Shown here: positions 33,228 through 41,715 of the stretch, piece after piece
Layout: every line of letters begins with the position of its first letter
Numbering within the stretch: the first letter of the stretch is position 1
NCBI RefSeq assembly: GCF_003054965.1
Contig: NZ_MIES01000026.1
Location: 124,001 to 188,000 of the forward strand
Direction: 5' to 3'
Origin: Saccharospirillum sp. MSK14-1
GTDB taxonomy: Bacteria; Pseudomonadota; Gammaproteobacteria; Pseudomonadales; Natronospirillaceae
DNA length: 64,000 bases
Position numbers and translations under genes: made by a program
Notes under the pieces: model-generated
What the model was told of the DNA's origin: nothing
Database searches by the model: none
Seen by the model: only the letters and a program-made list of their open reading frames with translations

Positions 33228-34043
33228 ATGCGTTTTATGATTATCCGTAAAGCCGACCCGGACACCGAAGCCGGCGTTATGCCCGGTCAGGATTTATTAG
33301 CAGCCATGGGTCGTTACAACGAAGCCTTGGTCGATGCCGGTGTGTGGCGCGGCGGCGAAGGGTTAAAGCCGACGAATGAAGCCTACCGCATTCAGTTCAG
33401 CGGTGGTGGCGAGCCGACCGTTATCGACGGGCCTTTCGCTGAAACGCGCGAGTTAATTGCCGGCTATACCATGATTGAAACCCAGACCGTCGAGGAGGCG
33501 CTCGACTGGGTAAAACGCTGGCCGCGTGAAGATGGCGATGTGTGTTTGGAATTGCGCACGGTTTTTGGTTTGGAAGATTTTGAGCCCAGCGCGGGTTTGG
33601 ATGTTCATACCAATCTGGACGCGCGCATCGCGCGACAATCGGTCAGCCAGGCGGTGCATTTGTCCTTTACCGGTAACTGCCGTGAGGCGTTGGAATTCTA
33701 CGCTGAGTTATTGGGCGGTAAGTTGCTCACTGTTTCGACCTACGGCGATGCACCGGAACAAGCGCCGGTGCCAGATGACTGGTCCGATAAAATTATTCAT
33801 TCGGAATTATCGCTCGGCCAATTGGTGTTAATGGGTGTCGATGCACCGCCCGCCTATTTTGAAAAGCCGCAGGGTGTGAGCGTGCAACTGAGTTTCGACA
33901 GCGTGGAGAAGTCACGCTACGCGTTTGATCAACTGGTCGAAGGAGGGCGGGTACGGATGCCATTCGAGGCGACGTTCTGGTCGGCCGGTTTCGGCATGCT
34001 GACCGATCGCTTTGGCATTCACTGGATGATCAGCACCGTTTAA
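33228..34043 (+). CDS. DGPF/YCII domain fused to a VOC (PhnB-like) domain
   Basis: 271 residues. Residues 1-115 form a YCII-like domain with the motif PTVIDGPFAETRELIAGYT. Residues about 135-271 form a VOC fold of the PhnB/3-demethylubiquinone-like type: AVHLSFTGNCREALEFYAEL, KIIHSELSLGQLVLMGVDAP and FGMLTDRFGIHWMIS. The two halves are joined by a short linker. Such fusions occur in ECF42 regulons and suggest detoxification or small-molecule modification; the substrate is unknown. SD AGGAG lies 8 bases before the ATG. It shares a promoter-like motif with the first DGPF gene, pointing to co-regulation by the nearby sigma factor. Confidence 0.9.
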   Translation: MRFMIIRKADPDTEAGVMPGQDLLAAMGRYNEALVDAGVWRGGEGLKPTNEAYRIQFSGGGEPTVIDGPFAETRELIAGYTMIETQTVEEALDWVKRWPREDGDVCLELRTVFGLEDFEPSAGLDVHTNLDARIARQSVSQAVHLSFTGNCREALEFYAELLGGKLLTVSTYGDAPEQAPVPDDWSDKIIHSELSLGQLVLMGVDAPPAYFEKPQGVSVQLSFDSVEKSRYAFDQLVEGGRVRMPFEATFWSAGFGMLTDRFGIHWMISTV

Positions 34044-34052
34044 CGGTTTGAT

Positions 34053-34316
34053 CTAACGCAACTGACTGTCTTTGGAACCGCGCCGATTGTAGCTGCTGTG
34101 GGCGGCATCGGCGTCGCGTTCGGCCTGGCAGTTAATGCACAGTTGCACGCCGGGCAACGCTTGGCGTCGGGCTTCGGGAATCAGCTCGCCGCATTCGGCG
34201 CATTCGTGGCGGCTTTCGCCCTGGGGCAGGTTGCGACGCGCGCGCTCTAAGGCATCATCGATGGTGGCATCGATTTGATCCTGGACGGCGCCATCGCCGG
34301 CCCAACCACTGGCCAT
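34053..34316 (-). CDS. DksA/TraR-type zinc-finger protein (YbiI-like)
   Basis: 87 residues from the ATG at 34316, chosen over a GTG at 34322 because GGAGG lies 5 bases before it. The C4 zinc finger is intact: Cys39 and Cys42 in ECAECGELIPEAR, Cys60 and Cys63 in LCINCQAE. An N-terminal helix (QIDATIDDALERARRNL) precedes it. Its length and lack of the long DksA coiled coil place it with the small YbiI/TraR-like proteins, which may bind in the RNA polymerase secondary channel. It is convergent with the DGPF-VOC gene. Confidence 0.88.
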   Translation of the reverse strand: MASGWAGDGAVQDQIDATIDDALERARRNLPQGESRHECAECGELIPEARRQALPGVQLCINCQAERDADAAHSSYNRRGSKDSQLR

Positions 34317-34392
34317 ATCCACCTCCGCACGTTATCGCAATGAATCCCTAGCTTAGCAAACAGCCATCGATCAGCCATGGCTGTTTACGACA

Positions 34393-34920
34393 CTATAAAT
34401 AGGGTTCAACCGACCCCGCGTAAAGGGTGTATCCGGCCGAACCCAGTTCGGAATCGTGTTTTTGGGTGCGCATCAGGCCGGTGACATAAACCGGTTCATC
34501 CAAGCCTGGTGTCGGGAAACCACCTTGCGTCTGGACGTGGATAATCTGATTCGCCGGTGGTGGTGGTGTATGAATGCAGGCGCCAAAGTAGGGGACCAGT
34601 AAGAAGCTGAGCACCCGATCTTCGTCCTGCTCCAGCGGCACCACAAAACCGGCGATTTTCACTGACAGGCCATCGTAGGCTTCCACCACCGGCGCATCGG
34701 CCAGAGCGTTGCGCATCGACTGGTACAGCCGTTGGGCTTCCGGGTCATCATCGGCCAGGCTCGACAACGGTGTTGCTGGCTGCTCAATCTTGGCCGCCAG
34801 ATCGCCATAGCTGAAGCCGCTGGGAATCAGTTCTCCCCAACGCAGTTCCTGCACCGGGCGGCTTTCGGCCCAGGCGGTGCTGATCAGCATTAGACCCATC
34901 AGCGCCAGACGAAGTTTCAT
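34393..34920 (-). CDS. Exported DUF3299 protein of the Zrg-like cluster
   Basis: 175 residues with a signal peptide (MKLRLALMGLMLISTAWA, cleavage near residue 19). The mature part has the DUF3299 pattern: LRWGELIPSGF, VKIAGFVVPLEQDED and FLLVPYFGACIHTPPPPANQ, then VYVTGLM. The CIHTPPPP segment with Cys and His could bind a metal. DUF3299 genes travel with an FtsX-like permease, an ABC ATPase and a His-rich DUF2796 protein, as here, a set known in Vibrio as the zinc-regulated Zrg system. It is the last gene of the operon, 9 bases after the permease gene. Confidence 0.85.
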   Translation of the reverse strand: MKLRLALMGLMLISTAWAESRPVQELRWGELIPSGFSYGDLAAKIEQPATPLSSLADDDPEAQRLYQSMRNALADAPVVEAYDGLSVKIAGFVVPLEQDEDRVLSFLLVPYFGACIHTPPPPANQIIHVQTQGGFPTPGLDEPVYVTGLMRTQKHDSELGSAGYTLYAGSVEPYL

Positions 34921-34929
34921 GCAGTGTCC

Positions 34930-36189
34930 TCAGGTGGTTACGGTCAAGCCGTCACTGAGTGAACGGCGATAGGCTTTCCAACCCGGCGCCAAGCCAATCA
35001 GAATACTCAGCGCAACCACGGCCAACAAGACGCCGGACATCGGCCAGACCGGCAGGCTCAGCGTCAATTGAATGCCATAAGCTGGCTGTACCCAGAGCGC
35101 GGCGATGGCAATCAGCGCCCAGTGCAGCAACAGACCCAGCACCAGACCGGCGATGCCATAGAAGCCGGATTCGATCATCAACAAGCCAAGGATATGCGAA
35201 GGCCGCGCCCCCAGTGCCCGCAAGATCGCCATTTCGCGGCGGCGTTCGTTCAGGCCAGCAAGAATGACCGTGACCATGCCGAGCAAGCCGGTGACAACCA
35301 CCAGCCCGGAAATGGCAATCAATGCATTTTCGGCGATGCCGATCATCTGCCACAGTTCAGCCAGTGTTGCGCCCGGGATAATCGCTGTTAGCGGCTCAGC
35401 GCGATATTGGTTAATGCGCCGCTGAAAACCCAACGCCTGAATGCGCGATTCCATGCCGACCAATACGGCGGTCACGGTGTCGGGCGTCAGGTCCATGTCC
35501 AACGCTTCTTCGGCCGACACATCAAAGCCCGGCAGGCGCACACCGGCGGTCCAATCGACATGGATGGCGGTCATGCCTTCCAGTGGAATGTGCAAGGTGC
35601 GATCCACCGGCGTCCCGGTCGGCGCCAGAATACCGACCACGGTGAAGGGTTTGTCATCGTGCATCTCGAAAGAGGTGCTGCCCAGACCGTGGGCGATGAC
35701 CACTTCGTCACCCAACTGATAATCCAATGCCTTAGCCACGGCGCTGCCCAGGACCACATCATAAACGCCCTCAAGACGGCGGCCTTCGTTGATGCTCACA
35801 TTCTGACGGCGACCGTATTGGTAGTGTTCAAAATAATCGTTGTTGGTGCCCAGCACGCGATAGCCATGATGCGAGTCGCCCAATGAAAACGGAATGGTCC
35901 AGGCAACGGCATCGTTATTGCGGATGTCGTCGTAGGTTTGCCAACTGATGTTGTTGGTGGCATTGCCAATGCGAAACACGCTGTACAACAGCAGATTCAA
36001 GCCGCCGGTTCGACCACCAACGATCAAATCGGTACCGGACAATGTATTGGAAAAACTGGCGCGAGTGTCTTGGCGGACGCGGTCGACCGTCAGCAACAAC
36101 GCCAGTGATAGCGCCACCATCAATAACGTCAGGACGGCCGTAGAACGACGGTTCCAAAGACTGCGAAGAGCGAGGTTAATCCAGTTCAT
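34930..36189 (-). CDS. FtsX/MacB-like ABC transporter permease
   Basis: 419 residues. One N-terminal transmembrane helix (about 15-33), a large periplasmic MacB-type domain (about 35-285), then three helices (about 290-312, 330-360 and 380-405), the layout of type VII ABC permeases. Conserved parts include SGTDLIVGGRTGGLNLLLYS at the start of the periplasmic domain and ERRREMAILRALGARPSHIL in the cytosolic loop. Its ATG overlaps the ATPase gene stop by 4 bases. Such transporters usually couple ATP hydrolysis to periplasmic movement rather than to substrate passage through the membrane. Zinc is suggested only by its neighbours. Confidence 0.92.
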   Translation of the reverse strand: MNWINLALRSLWNRRSTAVLTLLMVALSLALLLTVDRVRQDTRASFSNTLSGTDLIVGGRTGGLNLLLYSVFRIGNATNNISWQTYDDIRNNDAVAWTIPFSLGDSHHGYRVLGTNNDYFEHYQYGRRQNVSINEGRRLEGVYDVVLGSAVAKALDYQLGDEVVIAHGLGSTSFEMHDDKPFTVVGILAPTGTPVDRTLHIPLEGMTAIHVDWTAGVRLPGFDVSAEEALDMDLTPDTVTAVLVGMESRIQALGFQRRINQYRAEPLTAIIPGATLAELWQMIGIAENALIAISGLVVVTGLLGMVTVILAGLNERRREMAILRALGARPSHILGLLMIESGFYGIAGLVLGLLLHWALIAIAALWVQPAYGIQLTLSLPVWPMSGVLLAVVALSILIGLAPGWKAYRRSLSDGLTVTT

Positions 36190-36881
36190 TCAGCCTCCTC
36201 CGCGGTCGCGTTAAGCGTCAGCTGATGATCAAACCAGTGCGCCAGACGACGGTCATGGCTGACAAAAATCAGCGATGCCTGAATGCTGCGGCACTGCTCG
36301 GTGAGCACCTGCATAAAGTTGTCGACGTTGTCTTCATCCAGCGCCGAGGTGGGTTCGTCGGCGATGATCAGTTCCGGCGACCCAATCAATGCCCGCGCCG
36401 CTGCCACGCGTTGTTGCTGGCCGACGCTGAGCCGGGATACCGGAGCGTGCCACAGGGTTTCCGGCAATTGCAGACAACGCAGCCAATGCTCGACGGCGGC
36501 GTTCAGTCCGCCATGCTCATCCTGAGTGCGTTGCAACCGACGTTTGGACAGTCGCGCTGGTAACTCAACATTGGCCGCGACCGATAAATAAGGCAGCAGA
36601 TTGAACTGCTGAAAGATGTAACCCAGGTGATCGGCGCGAAAGCGATCGCGTCGCCGTCCGGACCAATCGCTCAGGGGTTGTTCGAGCACCTGCAACTGGC
36701 CTTCGCTGGGCACCAGTACACCGGCGAGCAGATTCAGCAGCGTGCTTTTACCACTGCCACTGGGTCCTTGGATAAACAGGGATTCCCCTTGCGGCAAGGC
36801 CAGATCGGTAAGCTCGACCGTGGGCCGGGAAATGCCCGGCCAGCGGTAGCTCAGCGCCTGCCAACAGACGGCTGTGCTCAT
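36186..36881 (-). CDS. ABC transporter ATP-binding protein (LolD/MacB type)
   Basis: 231 residues, a single complete ABC domain: Walker A GPSGSGKSTLLNLLAG, Q-loop YIFQQFNLLPYLSV, signature LSVGQQQRVAAARAL, Walker B LIIADEPTSALD and H-loop His in LIFVSHDRRLA. The EPTSALDEDN and QQFNLLPYL pattern belongs to the MacB/LolD/FtsE branch and fits the FtsX-like permease encoded immediately downstream (4-base overlap). It lies 7 bases after the His-rich protein gene, so the four genes form a tight unit. Confidence 0.94.
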   Translation of the reverse strand: MSTAVCWQALSYRWPGISRPTVELTDLALPQGESLFIQGPSGSGKSTLLNLLAGVLVPSEGQLQVLEQPLSDWSGRRRDRFRADHLGYIFQQFNLLPYLSVAANVELPARLSKRRLQRTQDEHGGLNAAVEHWLRCLQLPETLWHAPVSRLSVGQQQRVAAARALIGSPELIIADEPTSALDEDNVDNFMQVLTEQCRSIQASLIFVSHDRRLAHWFDHQLTLNATAEEAE

Positions 36882-36888
36882 GGTGTGA

Positions 36889-37572
36889 TTACTCCAGGTT
36901 TAACGTGGTACGGCTTGGCGACAATTCGGCAGCACCCTGGCTGGTTTCAGTCAGGTATTGAACGTCGAGATCTTCAAAACGTTCAAAAGCGTCGAACAGA
37001 CCAACGTCCACCTGCACCAGTTCTCCTGGATTGTCGCAATGGAAGTGCCAGCTCACGTCAACATCACTGTGCTGGCCGCCTTCGTGATCATGGTCGTGTT
37101 CTTCGTCGTGGTCGTGTTCTGCTTCATGGTCATGGTCATGGTCATGGTCATGGTCATGGTCTTCATCATGATCGTGTTCGTCGTGATGGTCATGGTCTTC
37201 GTCATGATCATGATCGTGCGCTTCGTCGTGATGGTCATCATCGTCGAGCACGGCACTGTCAATGTCGACCTCTTCCAGCTCACAATCGGCCGCTGCACTG
37301 AGCGTCCAAAGCGCATCGGCATCCCGCAATTTAGCCACCGCAGCATCGACAGCGGCGTGCTGTTCATCCGTGCTTGGGGTGTGTTCAAAACCAAAAATAT
37401 TGTACGACGGTGACGCCAGTGCAATCACCACGTCATGATGATCAACAGCGACGGATAACTGAGCCGCACCGTGTTCGTGTGCGCCGTGTTGGCGTTCGGT
37501 TTCGGCCATCACGGACGTGGCCAGCGGTGCCAAAGTGAAGGATGCCAGCAACAGCGAAAGATGGTTTTTCAT
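36889..37572 (-). CDS. zrgA: Histidine-rich periplasmic DUF2796 protein (ZrgA-like)
   Basis: 227 residues. Signal peptide about 1-23 (LLLASFTLAPLATSVMA), then QHGAHEHGAAQLSVAVDHH and VVIALASPSYNIFGFEHTP, both typical of DUF2796. A striking stretch of alternating His and Asp/Glu covers about residues 110-165 (for example DHDHDEDHDHHDEHDHDEDH), an expected zinc sponge. The C-terminal part (WHFHCDNPGELVQVDVGLFD) is the folded end. In Vibrio cholerae the related ZrgA belongs to a zinc acquisition system. The zrgA label rests on domain and neighbourhood, not on alignment. Confidence 0.88.
   Translation of the reverse strand: MKNHLSLLLASFTLAPLATSVMAETERQHGAHEHGAAQLSVAVDHHDVVIALASPSYNIFGFEHTPSTDEQHAAVDAAVAKLRDADALWTLSAAADCELEEVDIDSAVLDDDDHHDEAHDHDHDEDHDHHDEHDHDEDHDHDHDHDHDHEAEHDHDEEHDHDHEGGQHSDVDVSWHFHCDNPGELVQVDVGLFDAFERFEDLDVQYLTETSQGAAELSPSRTTLNLE
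37075..37245. repeat. Low-complexity CAT/ATC-rich tract encoding the His-Asp stretch
   Basis: Reiterated GGTCATGGTCAT-type hexamers on the plus strand within the DUF2796 gene, with perfect 6-base units over 37122-37158. Unit number may vary between strains and change the number of zinc-binding His pairs without shifting frame. Confidence 0.7.
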
Positions 37573-37627
37573 AGTGTCCTCAATTCAATAAGCGTTTTGA
37601 TGGCCGACGATCGACCTTAACTAACGT

Positions 37628-38074
37628 TCAGCTGGGAATTGAAGACAGGCGGGGCGGTCCACGCGCGGCGGGTTCCGTCAGGCGCTGATCATTGGATTCA
37701 TCGACGCTCAGCTGCGCCATGGGTGCACTCATCGTCGGCAGCGTTGCCCGGTGTAATGCCAGCGCCCCCAGTTGGCTGAGCTTGAGCAGGTTGCAGCTTT
37801 GACAATCGGTCAGATCGTCGAGGTTAGCGTGTATATCGCGGTCCGACACGGCCAGGCCAGGTTTGACCTGATCAATATCGATCAGCGCTGCCTGCATCTG
37901 TTCAGCCAAATGCACCGGCGCATGCCAATATTGCAGAGCCCCCTGACACACCAGCACCACCAAAAGGGCACTGACTAACCTTGTCCACCGGTGCTGACTG
38001 AGCCAGAACATCGGGCAAACAGCACCGGATCGGCCGGTGCCTGGGTTGAGTGCTGTCTGCCCGCGAGTGAACAT
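37628..38074 (-). CDS. Hypothetical membrane-anchored periplasmic protein with a CxxC motif
   Basis: 148 residues, or 127 if it begins at the internal ATG 38011 (MFWLSQHRWTRL), which puts the hydrophobic segment LVSALLVVLVCQGALQY at the usual place. After it come HAPVHLAEQMQAALID, DRDIHANLDDLTDCQSCNLL with a CQSC motif, and a disordered Pro/Ser end. It recalls DUF2946-type small proteins near metal transporters, but the match is loose. It lies between the lipase (17-base gap) and zrgA (55-base gap) on the same strand, so metal handling is plausible (inference). Confidence 0.65.
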   Translation of the reverse strand: MFTRGQTALNPGTGRSGAVCPMFWLSQHRWTRLVSALLVVLVCQGALQYWHAPVHLAEQMQAALIDIDQVKPGLAVSDRDIHANLDDLTDCQSCNLLKLSQLGALALHRATLPTMSAPMAQLSVDESNDQRLTEPAARGPPRLSSIPS

Positions 38075-38091
38075 TACGGCTTCATCATCCT

Positions 38092-39630
38092 TTAACGCTT
38101 AACAACCGGCACAACCAGCGTGGCCTGACGCGGTTCTGCGCTGTTTGCCTCGATGGTGGCCGTAAGTACCAACTCACCGGCGTTACTGCCGGTACTGAAT
38201 TCGGCATAGAACGATTGCTCGCGGTCATTGGTTGGATCGGACAAAGACGGATCCGAGTGCAACGCCAGTGTCATCGGATGACTACCGGGACGTTTTATCG
38301 TCAGACTGATGTGGCTGGCATCTACTGCGTCCATTGAATCGGGCAGGATACGGACAATCGCCTTGGCCTGATCACCCGCCTGATAAATGGGCGCTTCGGT
38401 ATCCACACTGACACCGATCAAAGCCACCAGGTCGCCCAAGGCGGTAAAGATGCTGGTCCGTTGGCGCACTGGCACCTGCTCCACCGCGGTTTCAGCGCCC
38501 ACCTGCAAGGCCGTCACCACAAAATCCTGCGCCGAGGTTTCATTCAGAATCGCTTGATGCGTCGCGAAACTGGTGGGAAAGACATGGCGATTATCGAGCA
38601 CTGCGCTGTTGCGCATGACCACACCATCGCCACCCCAACTGGTTTCAATCTGCAATTGTGCTTCTTCATGACCCGAGTGGTAGTCGATGCGGTATTGCTC
38701 CGGTGTGCGCTGGTCGATACCGATGACAATGACATCTTCAATATCAGCGGGCAGCGACTGTTCGATGATTTCCTGTATGTGCATTTGGCGTTCACGAGCA
38801 GCTTTTAAGTCGGGCAGCCGATCAGCATCGATACCGTCCCAGTTTAACCGCACCCAGTCATCGGGGTTGTCCATATTAAAATCGGCCAAGCGACTGCCGT
38901 CCTGACCGCAGCAGCCGTCGTAGCGTGGAATCAAATCAAAGGTCGATGGAAAGGTCAGCATGGTACGACGAAACCCTTCTATGCCACCCATAAAGAGGTT
39001 GGCCGTGCCCCAACCGTTCTCCAGTAAATCGAACACTTCCACCGAACCGCGCAGTGGTGTGCCGGCGGTAATGAGACGGTGCACACGTTCGGTGCCACCC
39101 TGCTCCAGAATATAAGCGCGGGAAATCAAACCACCCATGCTGTGCGCGACCAGATCGACGCTTTCGTCGGCCGCAATGTTCTGGTCAATAAAGTCAGCCA
39201 ACAGGCGGGCGTTGTCGAAAACACTCCGCCGCCAGTCGTAATCGAATAACCATAAATCCTCACCTTCGCGATAGCCTTCATCCGTCAGGCGATTCACAAA
39301 GCCGGCGTACACTTCCTGTTTGTAGACACCGAGATAGGAAATTTCCCGGATCAAGCCGCAAGGCTGAATCCGGGTATCGGTCGGATCGTAAGCCAGGCTT
39401 GGAAACTGAGTGATCGATGTAACGGTTCCCCAAACCACCTGTGATTCGCCGTCGGCGTTGTCTCGACACAGCCGGGACCCAAGCAGGCCGGGCACAACCA
39501 CCACCGGGTTGCGCACCTGCGGATCAACGTTCGTCTCAGCCACCGTCGCCTGACTGGCGGTGACGAGAACAAACAAGGTGCACAGCCAGACGCGCCTTTG
39601 CACCTTGTTCAGTGTCTGTATAAATACCAT
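38092..39630 (-). CDS. Exported LCAT-family alpha/beta hydrolase (lipase/acyltransferase)
   Basis: 512 residues with a signal peptide (about 1-32, ending TASQATVA). Hydrolase marks: oxyanion region NPVVVVPGLLGSRL, LWLFDYDWRRS (the LCAT-like WRxS block), nucleophile Ser164 in DLVAHSMGGLISR, and later candidate acid and base residues in WGGDGVVMRNSA and HVFPTSFATHQ. The C-terminal 120 residues (about 390-512) look like a beta-sandwich add-on. LCAT relatives cleave or transfer acyl chains of phospholipids. SD GGGAG is clear. It is the first gene before the Zrg-like set on the same strand, with a Zur-like palindrome in its promoter. Confidence 0.88.
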   Translation of the reverse strand: MVFIQTLNKVQRRVWLCTLFVLVTASQATVAETNVDPQVRNPVVVVPGLLGSRLCRDNADGESQVVWGTVTSITQFPSLAYDPTDTRIQPCGLIREISYLGVYKQEVYAGFVNRLTDEGYREGEDLWLFDYDWRRSVFDNARLLADFIDQNIAADESVDLVAHSMGGLISRAYILEQGGTERVHRLITAGTPLRGSVEVFDLLENGWGTANLFMGGIEGFRRTMLTFPSTFDLIPRYDGCCGQDGSRLADFNMDNPDDWVRLNWDGIDADRLPDLKAARERQMHIQEIIEQSLPADIEDVIVIGIDQRTPEQYRIDYHSGHEEAQLQIETSWGGDGVVMRNSAVLDNRHVFPTSFATHQAILNETSAQDFVVTALQVGAETAVEQVPVRQRTSIFTALGDLVALIGVSVDTEAPIYQAGDQAKAIVRILPDSMDAVDASHISLTIKRPGSHPMTLALHSDPSLSDPTNDREQSFYAEFSTGSNAGELVLTATIEANSAEPRQATLVVPVVKR

Positions 39631-39670
39631 GGTCTTTCTCCCTGGGTTGAATCCTGCACAACCCCGGCCG

Positions 39671-39689
39671 AATGTTACAGTGTATCATT
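39671..39689 (-). promoter_or_regulatory. Zur-like palindrome in the lipase promoter
   Basis: AATGTTACAGTGTATCATT. Its half-sites are nearly inverted copies, and it agrees at 16 of 18 defined positions with the gammaproteobacterial Zur core AATGTTATA-N-TATAACATT as I recall it. On the minus strand it overlaps a TTGCAA-N16-TAACAT promoter candidate, 41 bases before the lipase start, so zinc-bound Zur could block transcription. Confidence 0.5.
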
Positions 39690-39757
39690 TGATTTGCAAA
39701 GCCGGACGGGTATTGCGCGCTTGGATATACTGATGTTTTCCCTGTTGTGAGTTCGCT

Positions 39758-40651
39758 GTGATCGCCACCTATCTCAATGCACTCTTTCCGGTGGTGTTTT
39801 GCGCCGCCCTGGGTTGGTTATTGGCAAAACGAACCACCTTATTGTCGGCACCGGGGCTGTCGCAGCTGGTCACACAGATTGGTTTACCGGCACTGATTCT
39901 TAACGCCCTGCTGACTATGGAGGCGCCCTTAGCGGAGGTCTCCACAACGGCTGTTGCCATCGTGCTGGTGTTGGCCGTAACGGCCATTCTGGGCGCGGTG
40001 ATATTGACGCTCAGTGGCCTGAGCGTGCGCGGTTACTTGTCGATGCTGGTCAATCCCAATACCGGCAACCTGGGTATTCCGCTGGTCTTTGCCCTGCTCG
40101 GGCAAGATGCTTTGGTGCACGCTGTGGTCATCTCCACCGTCGTCCAGATCAGCCATTTTACCCTTGGCACTTGGCTACTGTCCGGCCGTTTCACGCTGAA
40201 ATCGGCGTTGAGTAACGCTTCTGTGATGGCGTTAATGGTTGGTGGCATCTGGCACCTCAGTGAACTACCTACGCCCGCGGCCATGATCCGCACGCTCGAC
40301 CTTTTAGCCGGTATGACCATACCGGTGATGCTGTTGTTGTTAGGGCGCTCATTGGCGGGAATCGATTTGCGCGAGTGGCGACGTTTGGGTCGGATATTTG
40401 GATTATCGCTGGTTCGAGTGGCGCTCGGGGTCAGCGCGGCGGCCACGGTCATTTGGGCGCTGCCGCTGGCGCCGGTCGTGGCGCAAACCTTAATGATTCA
40501 GGCGAGCATGCCGGTCGCGGTCATCAGTTACATTCTGGCCAGCCACTATGACGGACCCAAAGACGATATTGCCGCGGTGACCTTGATCAGCATTCCGCTG
40601 TCGCTGCTGGCGGTCATGGCCTTGATGCAATGGGCGCCGGTGTTTGCTTAA
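39758..40651 (+). CDS. AEC-family (auxin efflux carrier) transporter
   Basis: 297 residues with about ten hydrophobic segments. Family marks: the N-terminal half with LVTQIGLPALILNALLTM and the C-terminal half with MTIPVMLLLLGRSLAGIDLR and LMIQASMPVAVISYILASHY, each carrying the discontinuous-helix Pro/Gly positions. AEC proteins move small carboxylates, such as malate or malonate, across the inner membrane; the substrate here is unknown. Translation starts at a GTG (VIATYLNALF); the SD is weak. It is convergent with gntR and divergent from the lipase, so it is transcribed alone. Confidence 0.9.
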   Translation: MIATYLNALFPVVFCAALGWLLAKRTTLLSAPGLSQLVTQIGLPALILNALLTMEAPLAEVSTTAVAIVLVLAVTAILGAVILTLSGLSVRGYLSMLVNPNTGNLGIPLVFALLGQDALVHAVVISTVVQISHFTLGTWLLSGRFTLKSALSNASVMALMVGGIWHLSELPTPAAMIRTLDLLAGMTIPVMLLLLGRSLAGIDLREWRRLGRIFGLSLVRVALGVSAAATVIWALPLAPVVAQTLMIQASMPVAVISYILASHYDGPKDDIAAVTLISIPLSLLAVMALMQWAPVFA

Positions 40652-40667
40652 CGACCGGGCTTGACCC

Positions 40668-41663
40668 CTATAGCGTGCCACCGGTCTCAATGCGATACCC
40701 CAGATCGATGATTGCGTCCTTCACGGTTTCACCGCGTAAACGCGCCAACAAAGCCTGGGCAGCACGTGTGCCCATGGCTTCGCGCGGCGTTACCACACTG
40801 GCCAATTGCGGCGCCATCACCTGCCCCACATCGTGACCGTGAAAACCGGCAATGGCTAACTGACCAGGCACCTCCAAACCGCGTCGCACGCATTCGAAAT
40901 ACGCCCCGATGGCCACGTCATCGTTGGTGCAAAACAGACCATCGGCCTGCGGATATTGCTGCAGCACTTCATCGAGCAAGGTCGCACCAACGCTGTACGA
41001 TGAACGCTCGGCACGGCGCAAGGTTTGCGGTTGCAGACCGGCCGCGCGCATCGCCTGGTTGTAGCCTTCTTCGCGCTGCAGGGTGCGCGCATCCAGCCGT
41101 ACCGCCAAATACAAAATATGCCGACGACCGCGTTCAATCATGGCTTCGACCATGGCTCGGGCCGCGGCAACGTTATCGAAACCCACGGCCTGATGAATGG
41201 GCGGGTTGCGGGTATCCATCAACTCCACCGTCGGCACGCCAGCGGTTTCCAACATGCGCAAGGTGCGATCGGTGTGCTGACTTTCCGACAGCAAGACGGC
41301 ATCGACGTTGTACGACAACAACGACGCCAAGGTGCGCTCTTCCACATCCGGACTGTAACCGTAGTGCGCCAGCATCAGGTGATAACCCGCCGGCTCGGTG
41401 ACCGCTTCAATGCCCTTGAGCACGTCGGCAAACACCTGGTTGGTCAGCGAGGGCAGCAAGACACCAATGGCGCGACTGGTCGATTTGGACAAAATGTCCG
41501 GACCGCGATTAGGAATATAACCGAGCGTTTCCGCGGCTTCGAAAATGCGCTGGCGCAACCCTTCGGACACCGTATCCGGGTCGCGCAGACAGCGACTGAC
41601 GGTCATCTTGGTAGCGCCAACCTGATCGGCGATGTCTTGCAATGTAGGACGTCGTTTCTTCAC
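40668..41663 (-). CDS. gntR: Gluconate operon repressor, LacI family (GntR)
   Basis: 331 residues, the length of E. coli GntR, and similar along its whole length. The DNA-binding domain is PTLQDIADQVGATKMTVSRC with hinge YIPNRGPDILS; the effector-binding core has SRAIGVLLPSLTNQVFADVL, then VGFDNVAAARAMVE, FCTNDDVAIGAYFE and AIAGFHGHDVGQVM. It should release DNA when gluconate (or a relative) binds. Translation starts at a GTG. It is the last gene of the gluconate group, 52 bases after gntK. Two operators that match the GntR palindrome lie 3.5 kb upstream, before the TRAP receptor gene. Confidence 0.95.
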   Translation of the reverse strand: MKKRRPTLQDIADQVGATKMTVSRCLRDPDTVSEGLRQRIFEAAETLGYIPNRGPDILSKSTSRAIGVLLPSLTNQVFADVLKGIEAVTEPAGYHLMLAHYGYSPDVEERTLASLLSYNVDAVLLSESQHTDRTLRMLETAGVPTVELMDTRNPPIHQAVGFDNVAAARAMVEAMIERGRRHILYLAVRLDARTLQREEGYNQAMRAAGLQPQTLRRAERSSYSVGATLLDEVLQQYPQADGLFCTNDDVAIGAYFECVRRGLEVPGQLAIAGFHGHDVGQVMAPQLASVVTPREAMGTRAAQALLARLRGETVKDAIIDLGYRIETGGTL

Positions 41664-41715
41664 GGGGCTTCGCTATTGGCCAGGGCAAACCGCTCCATCT
41701 TACACCAGGGGCGCA

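Noticed and set aside
36627-37301. Plus-strand open frames opposite the His-rich ABC genes, with HGHGHGHGHG stretches
   Set aside because: Produced by the repeat codons of the DUF2796 gene; no start signal or family.
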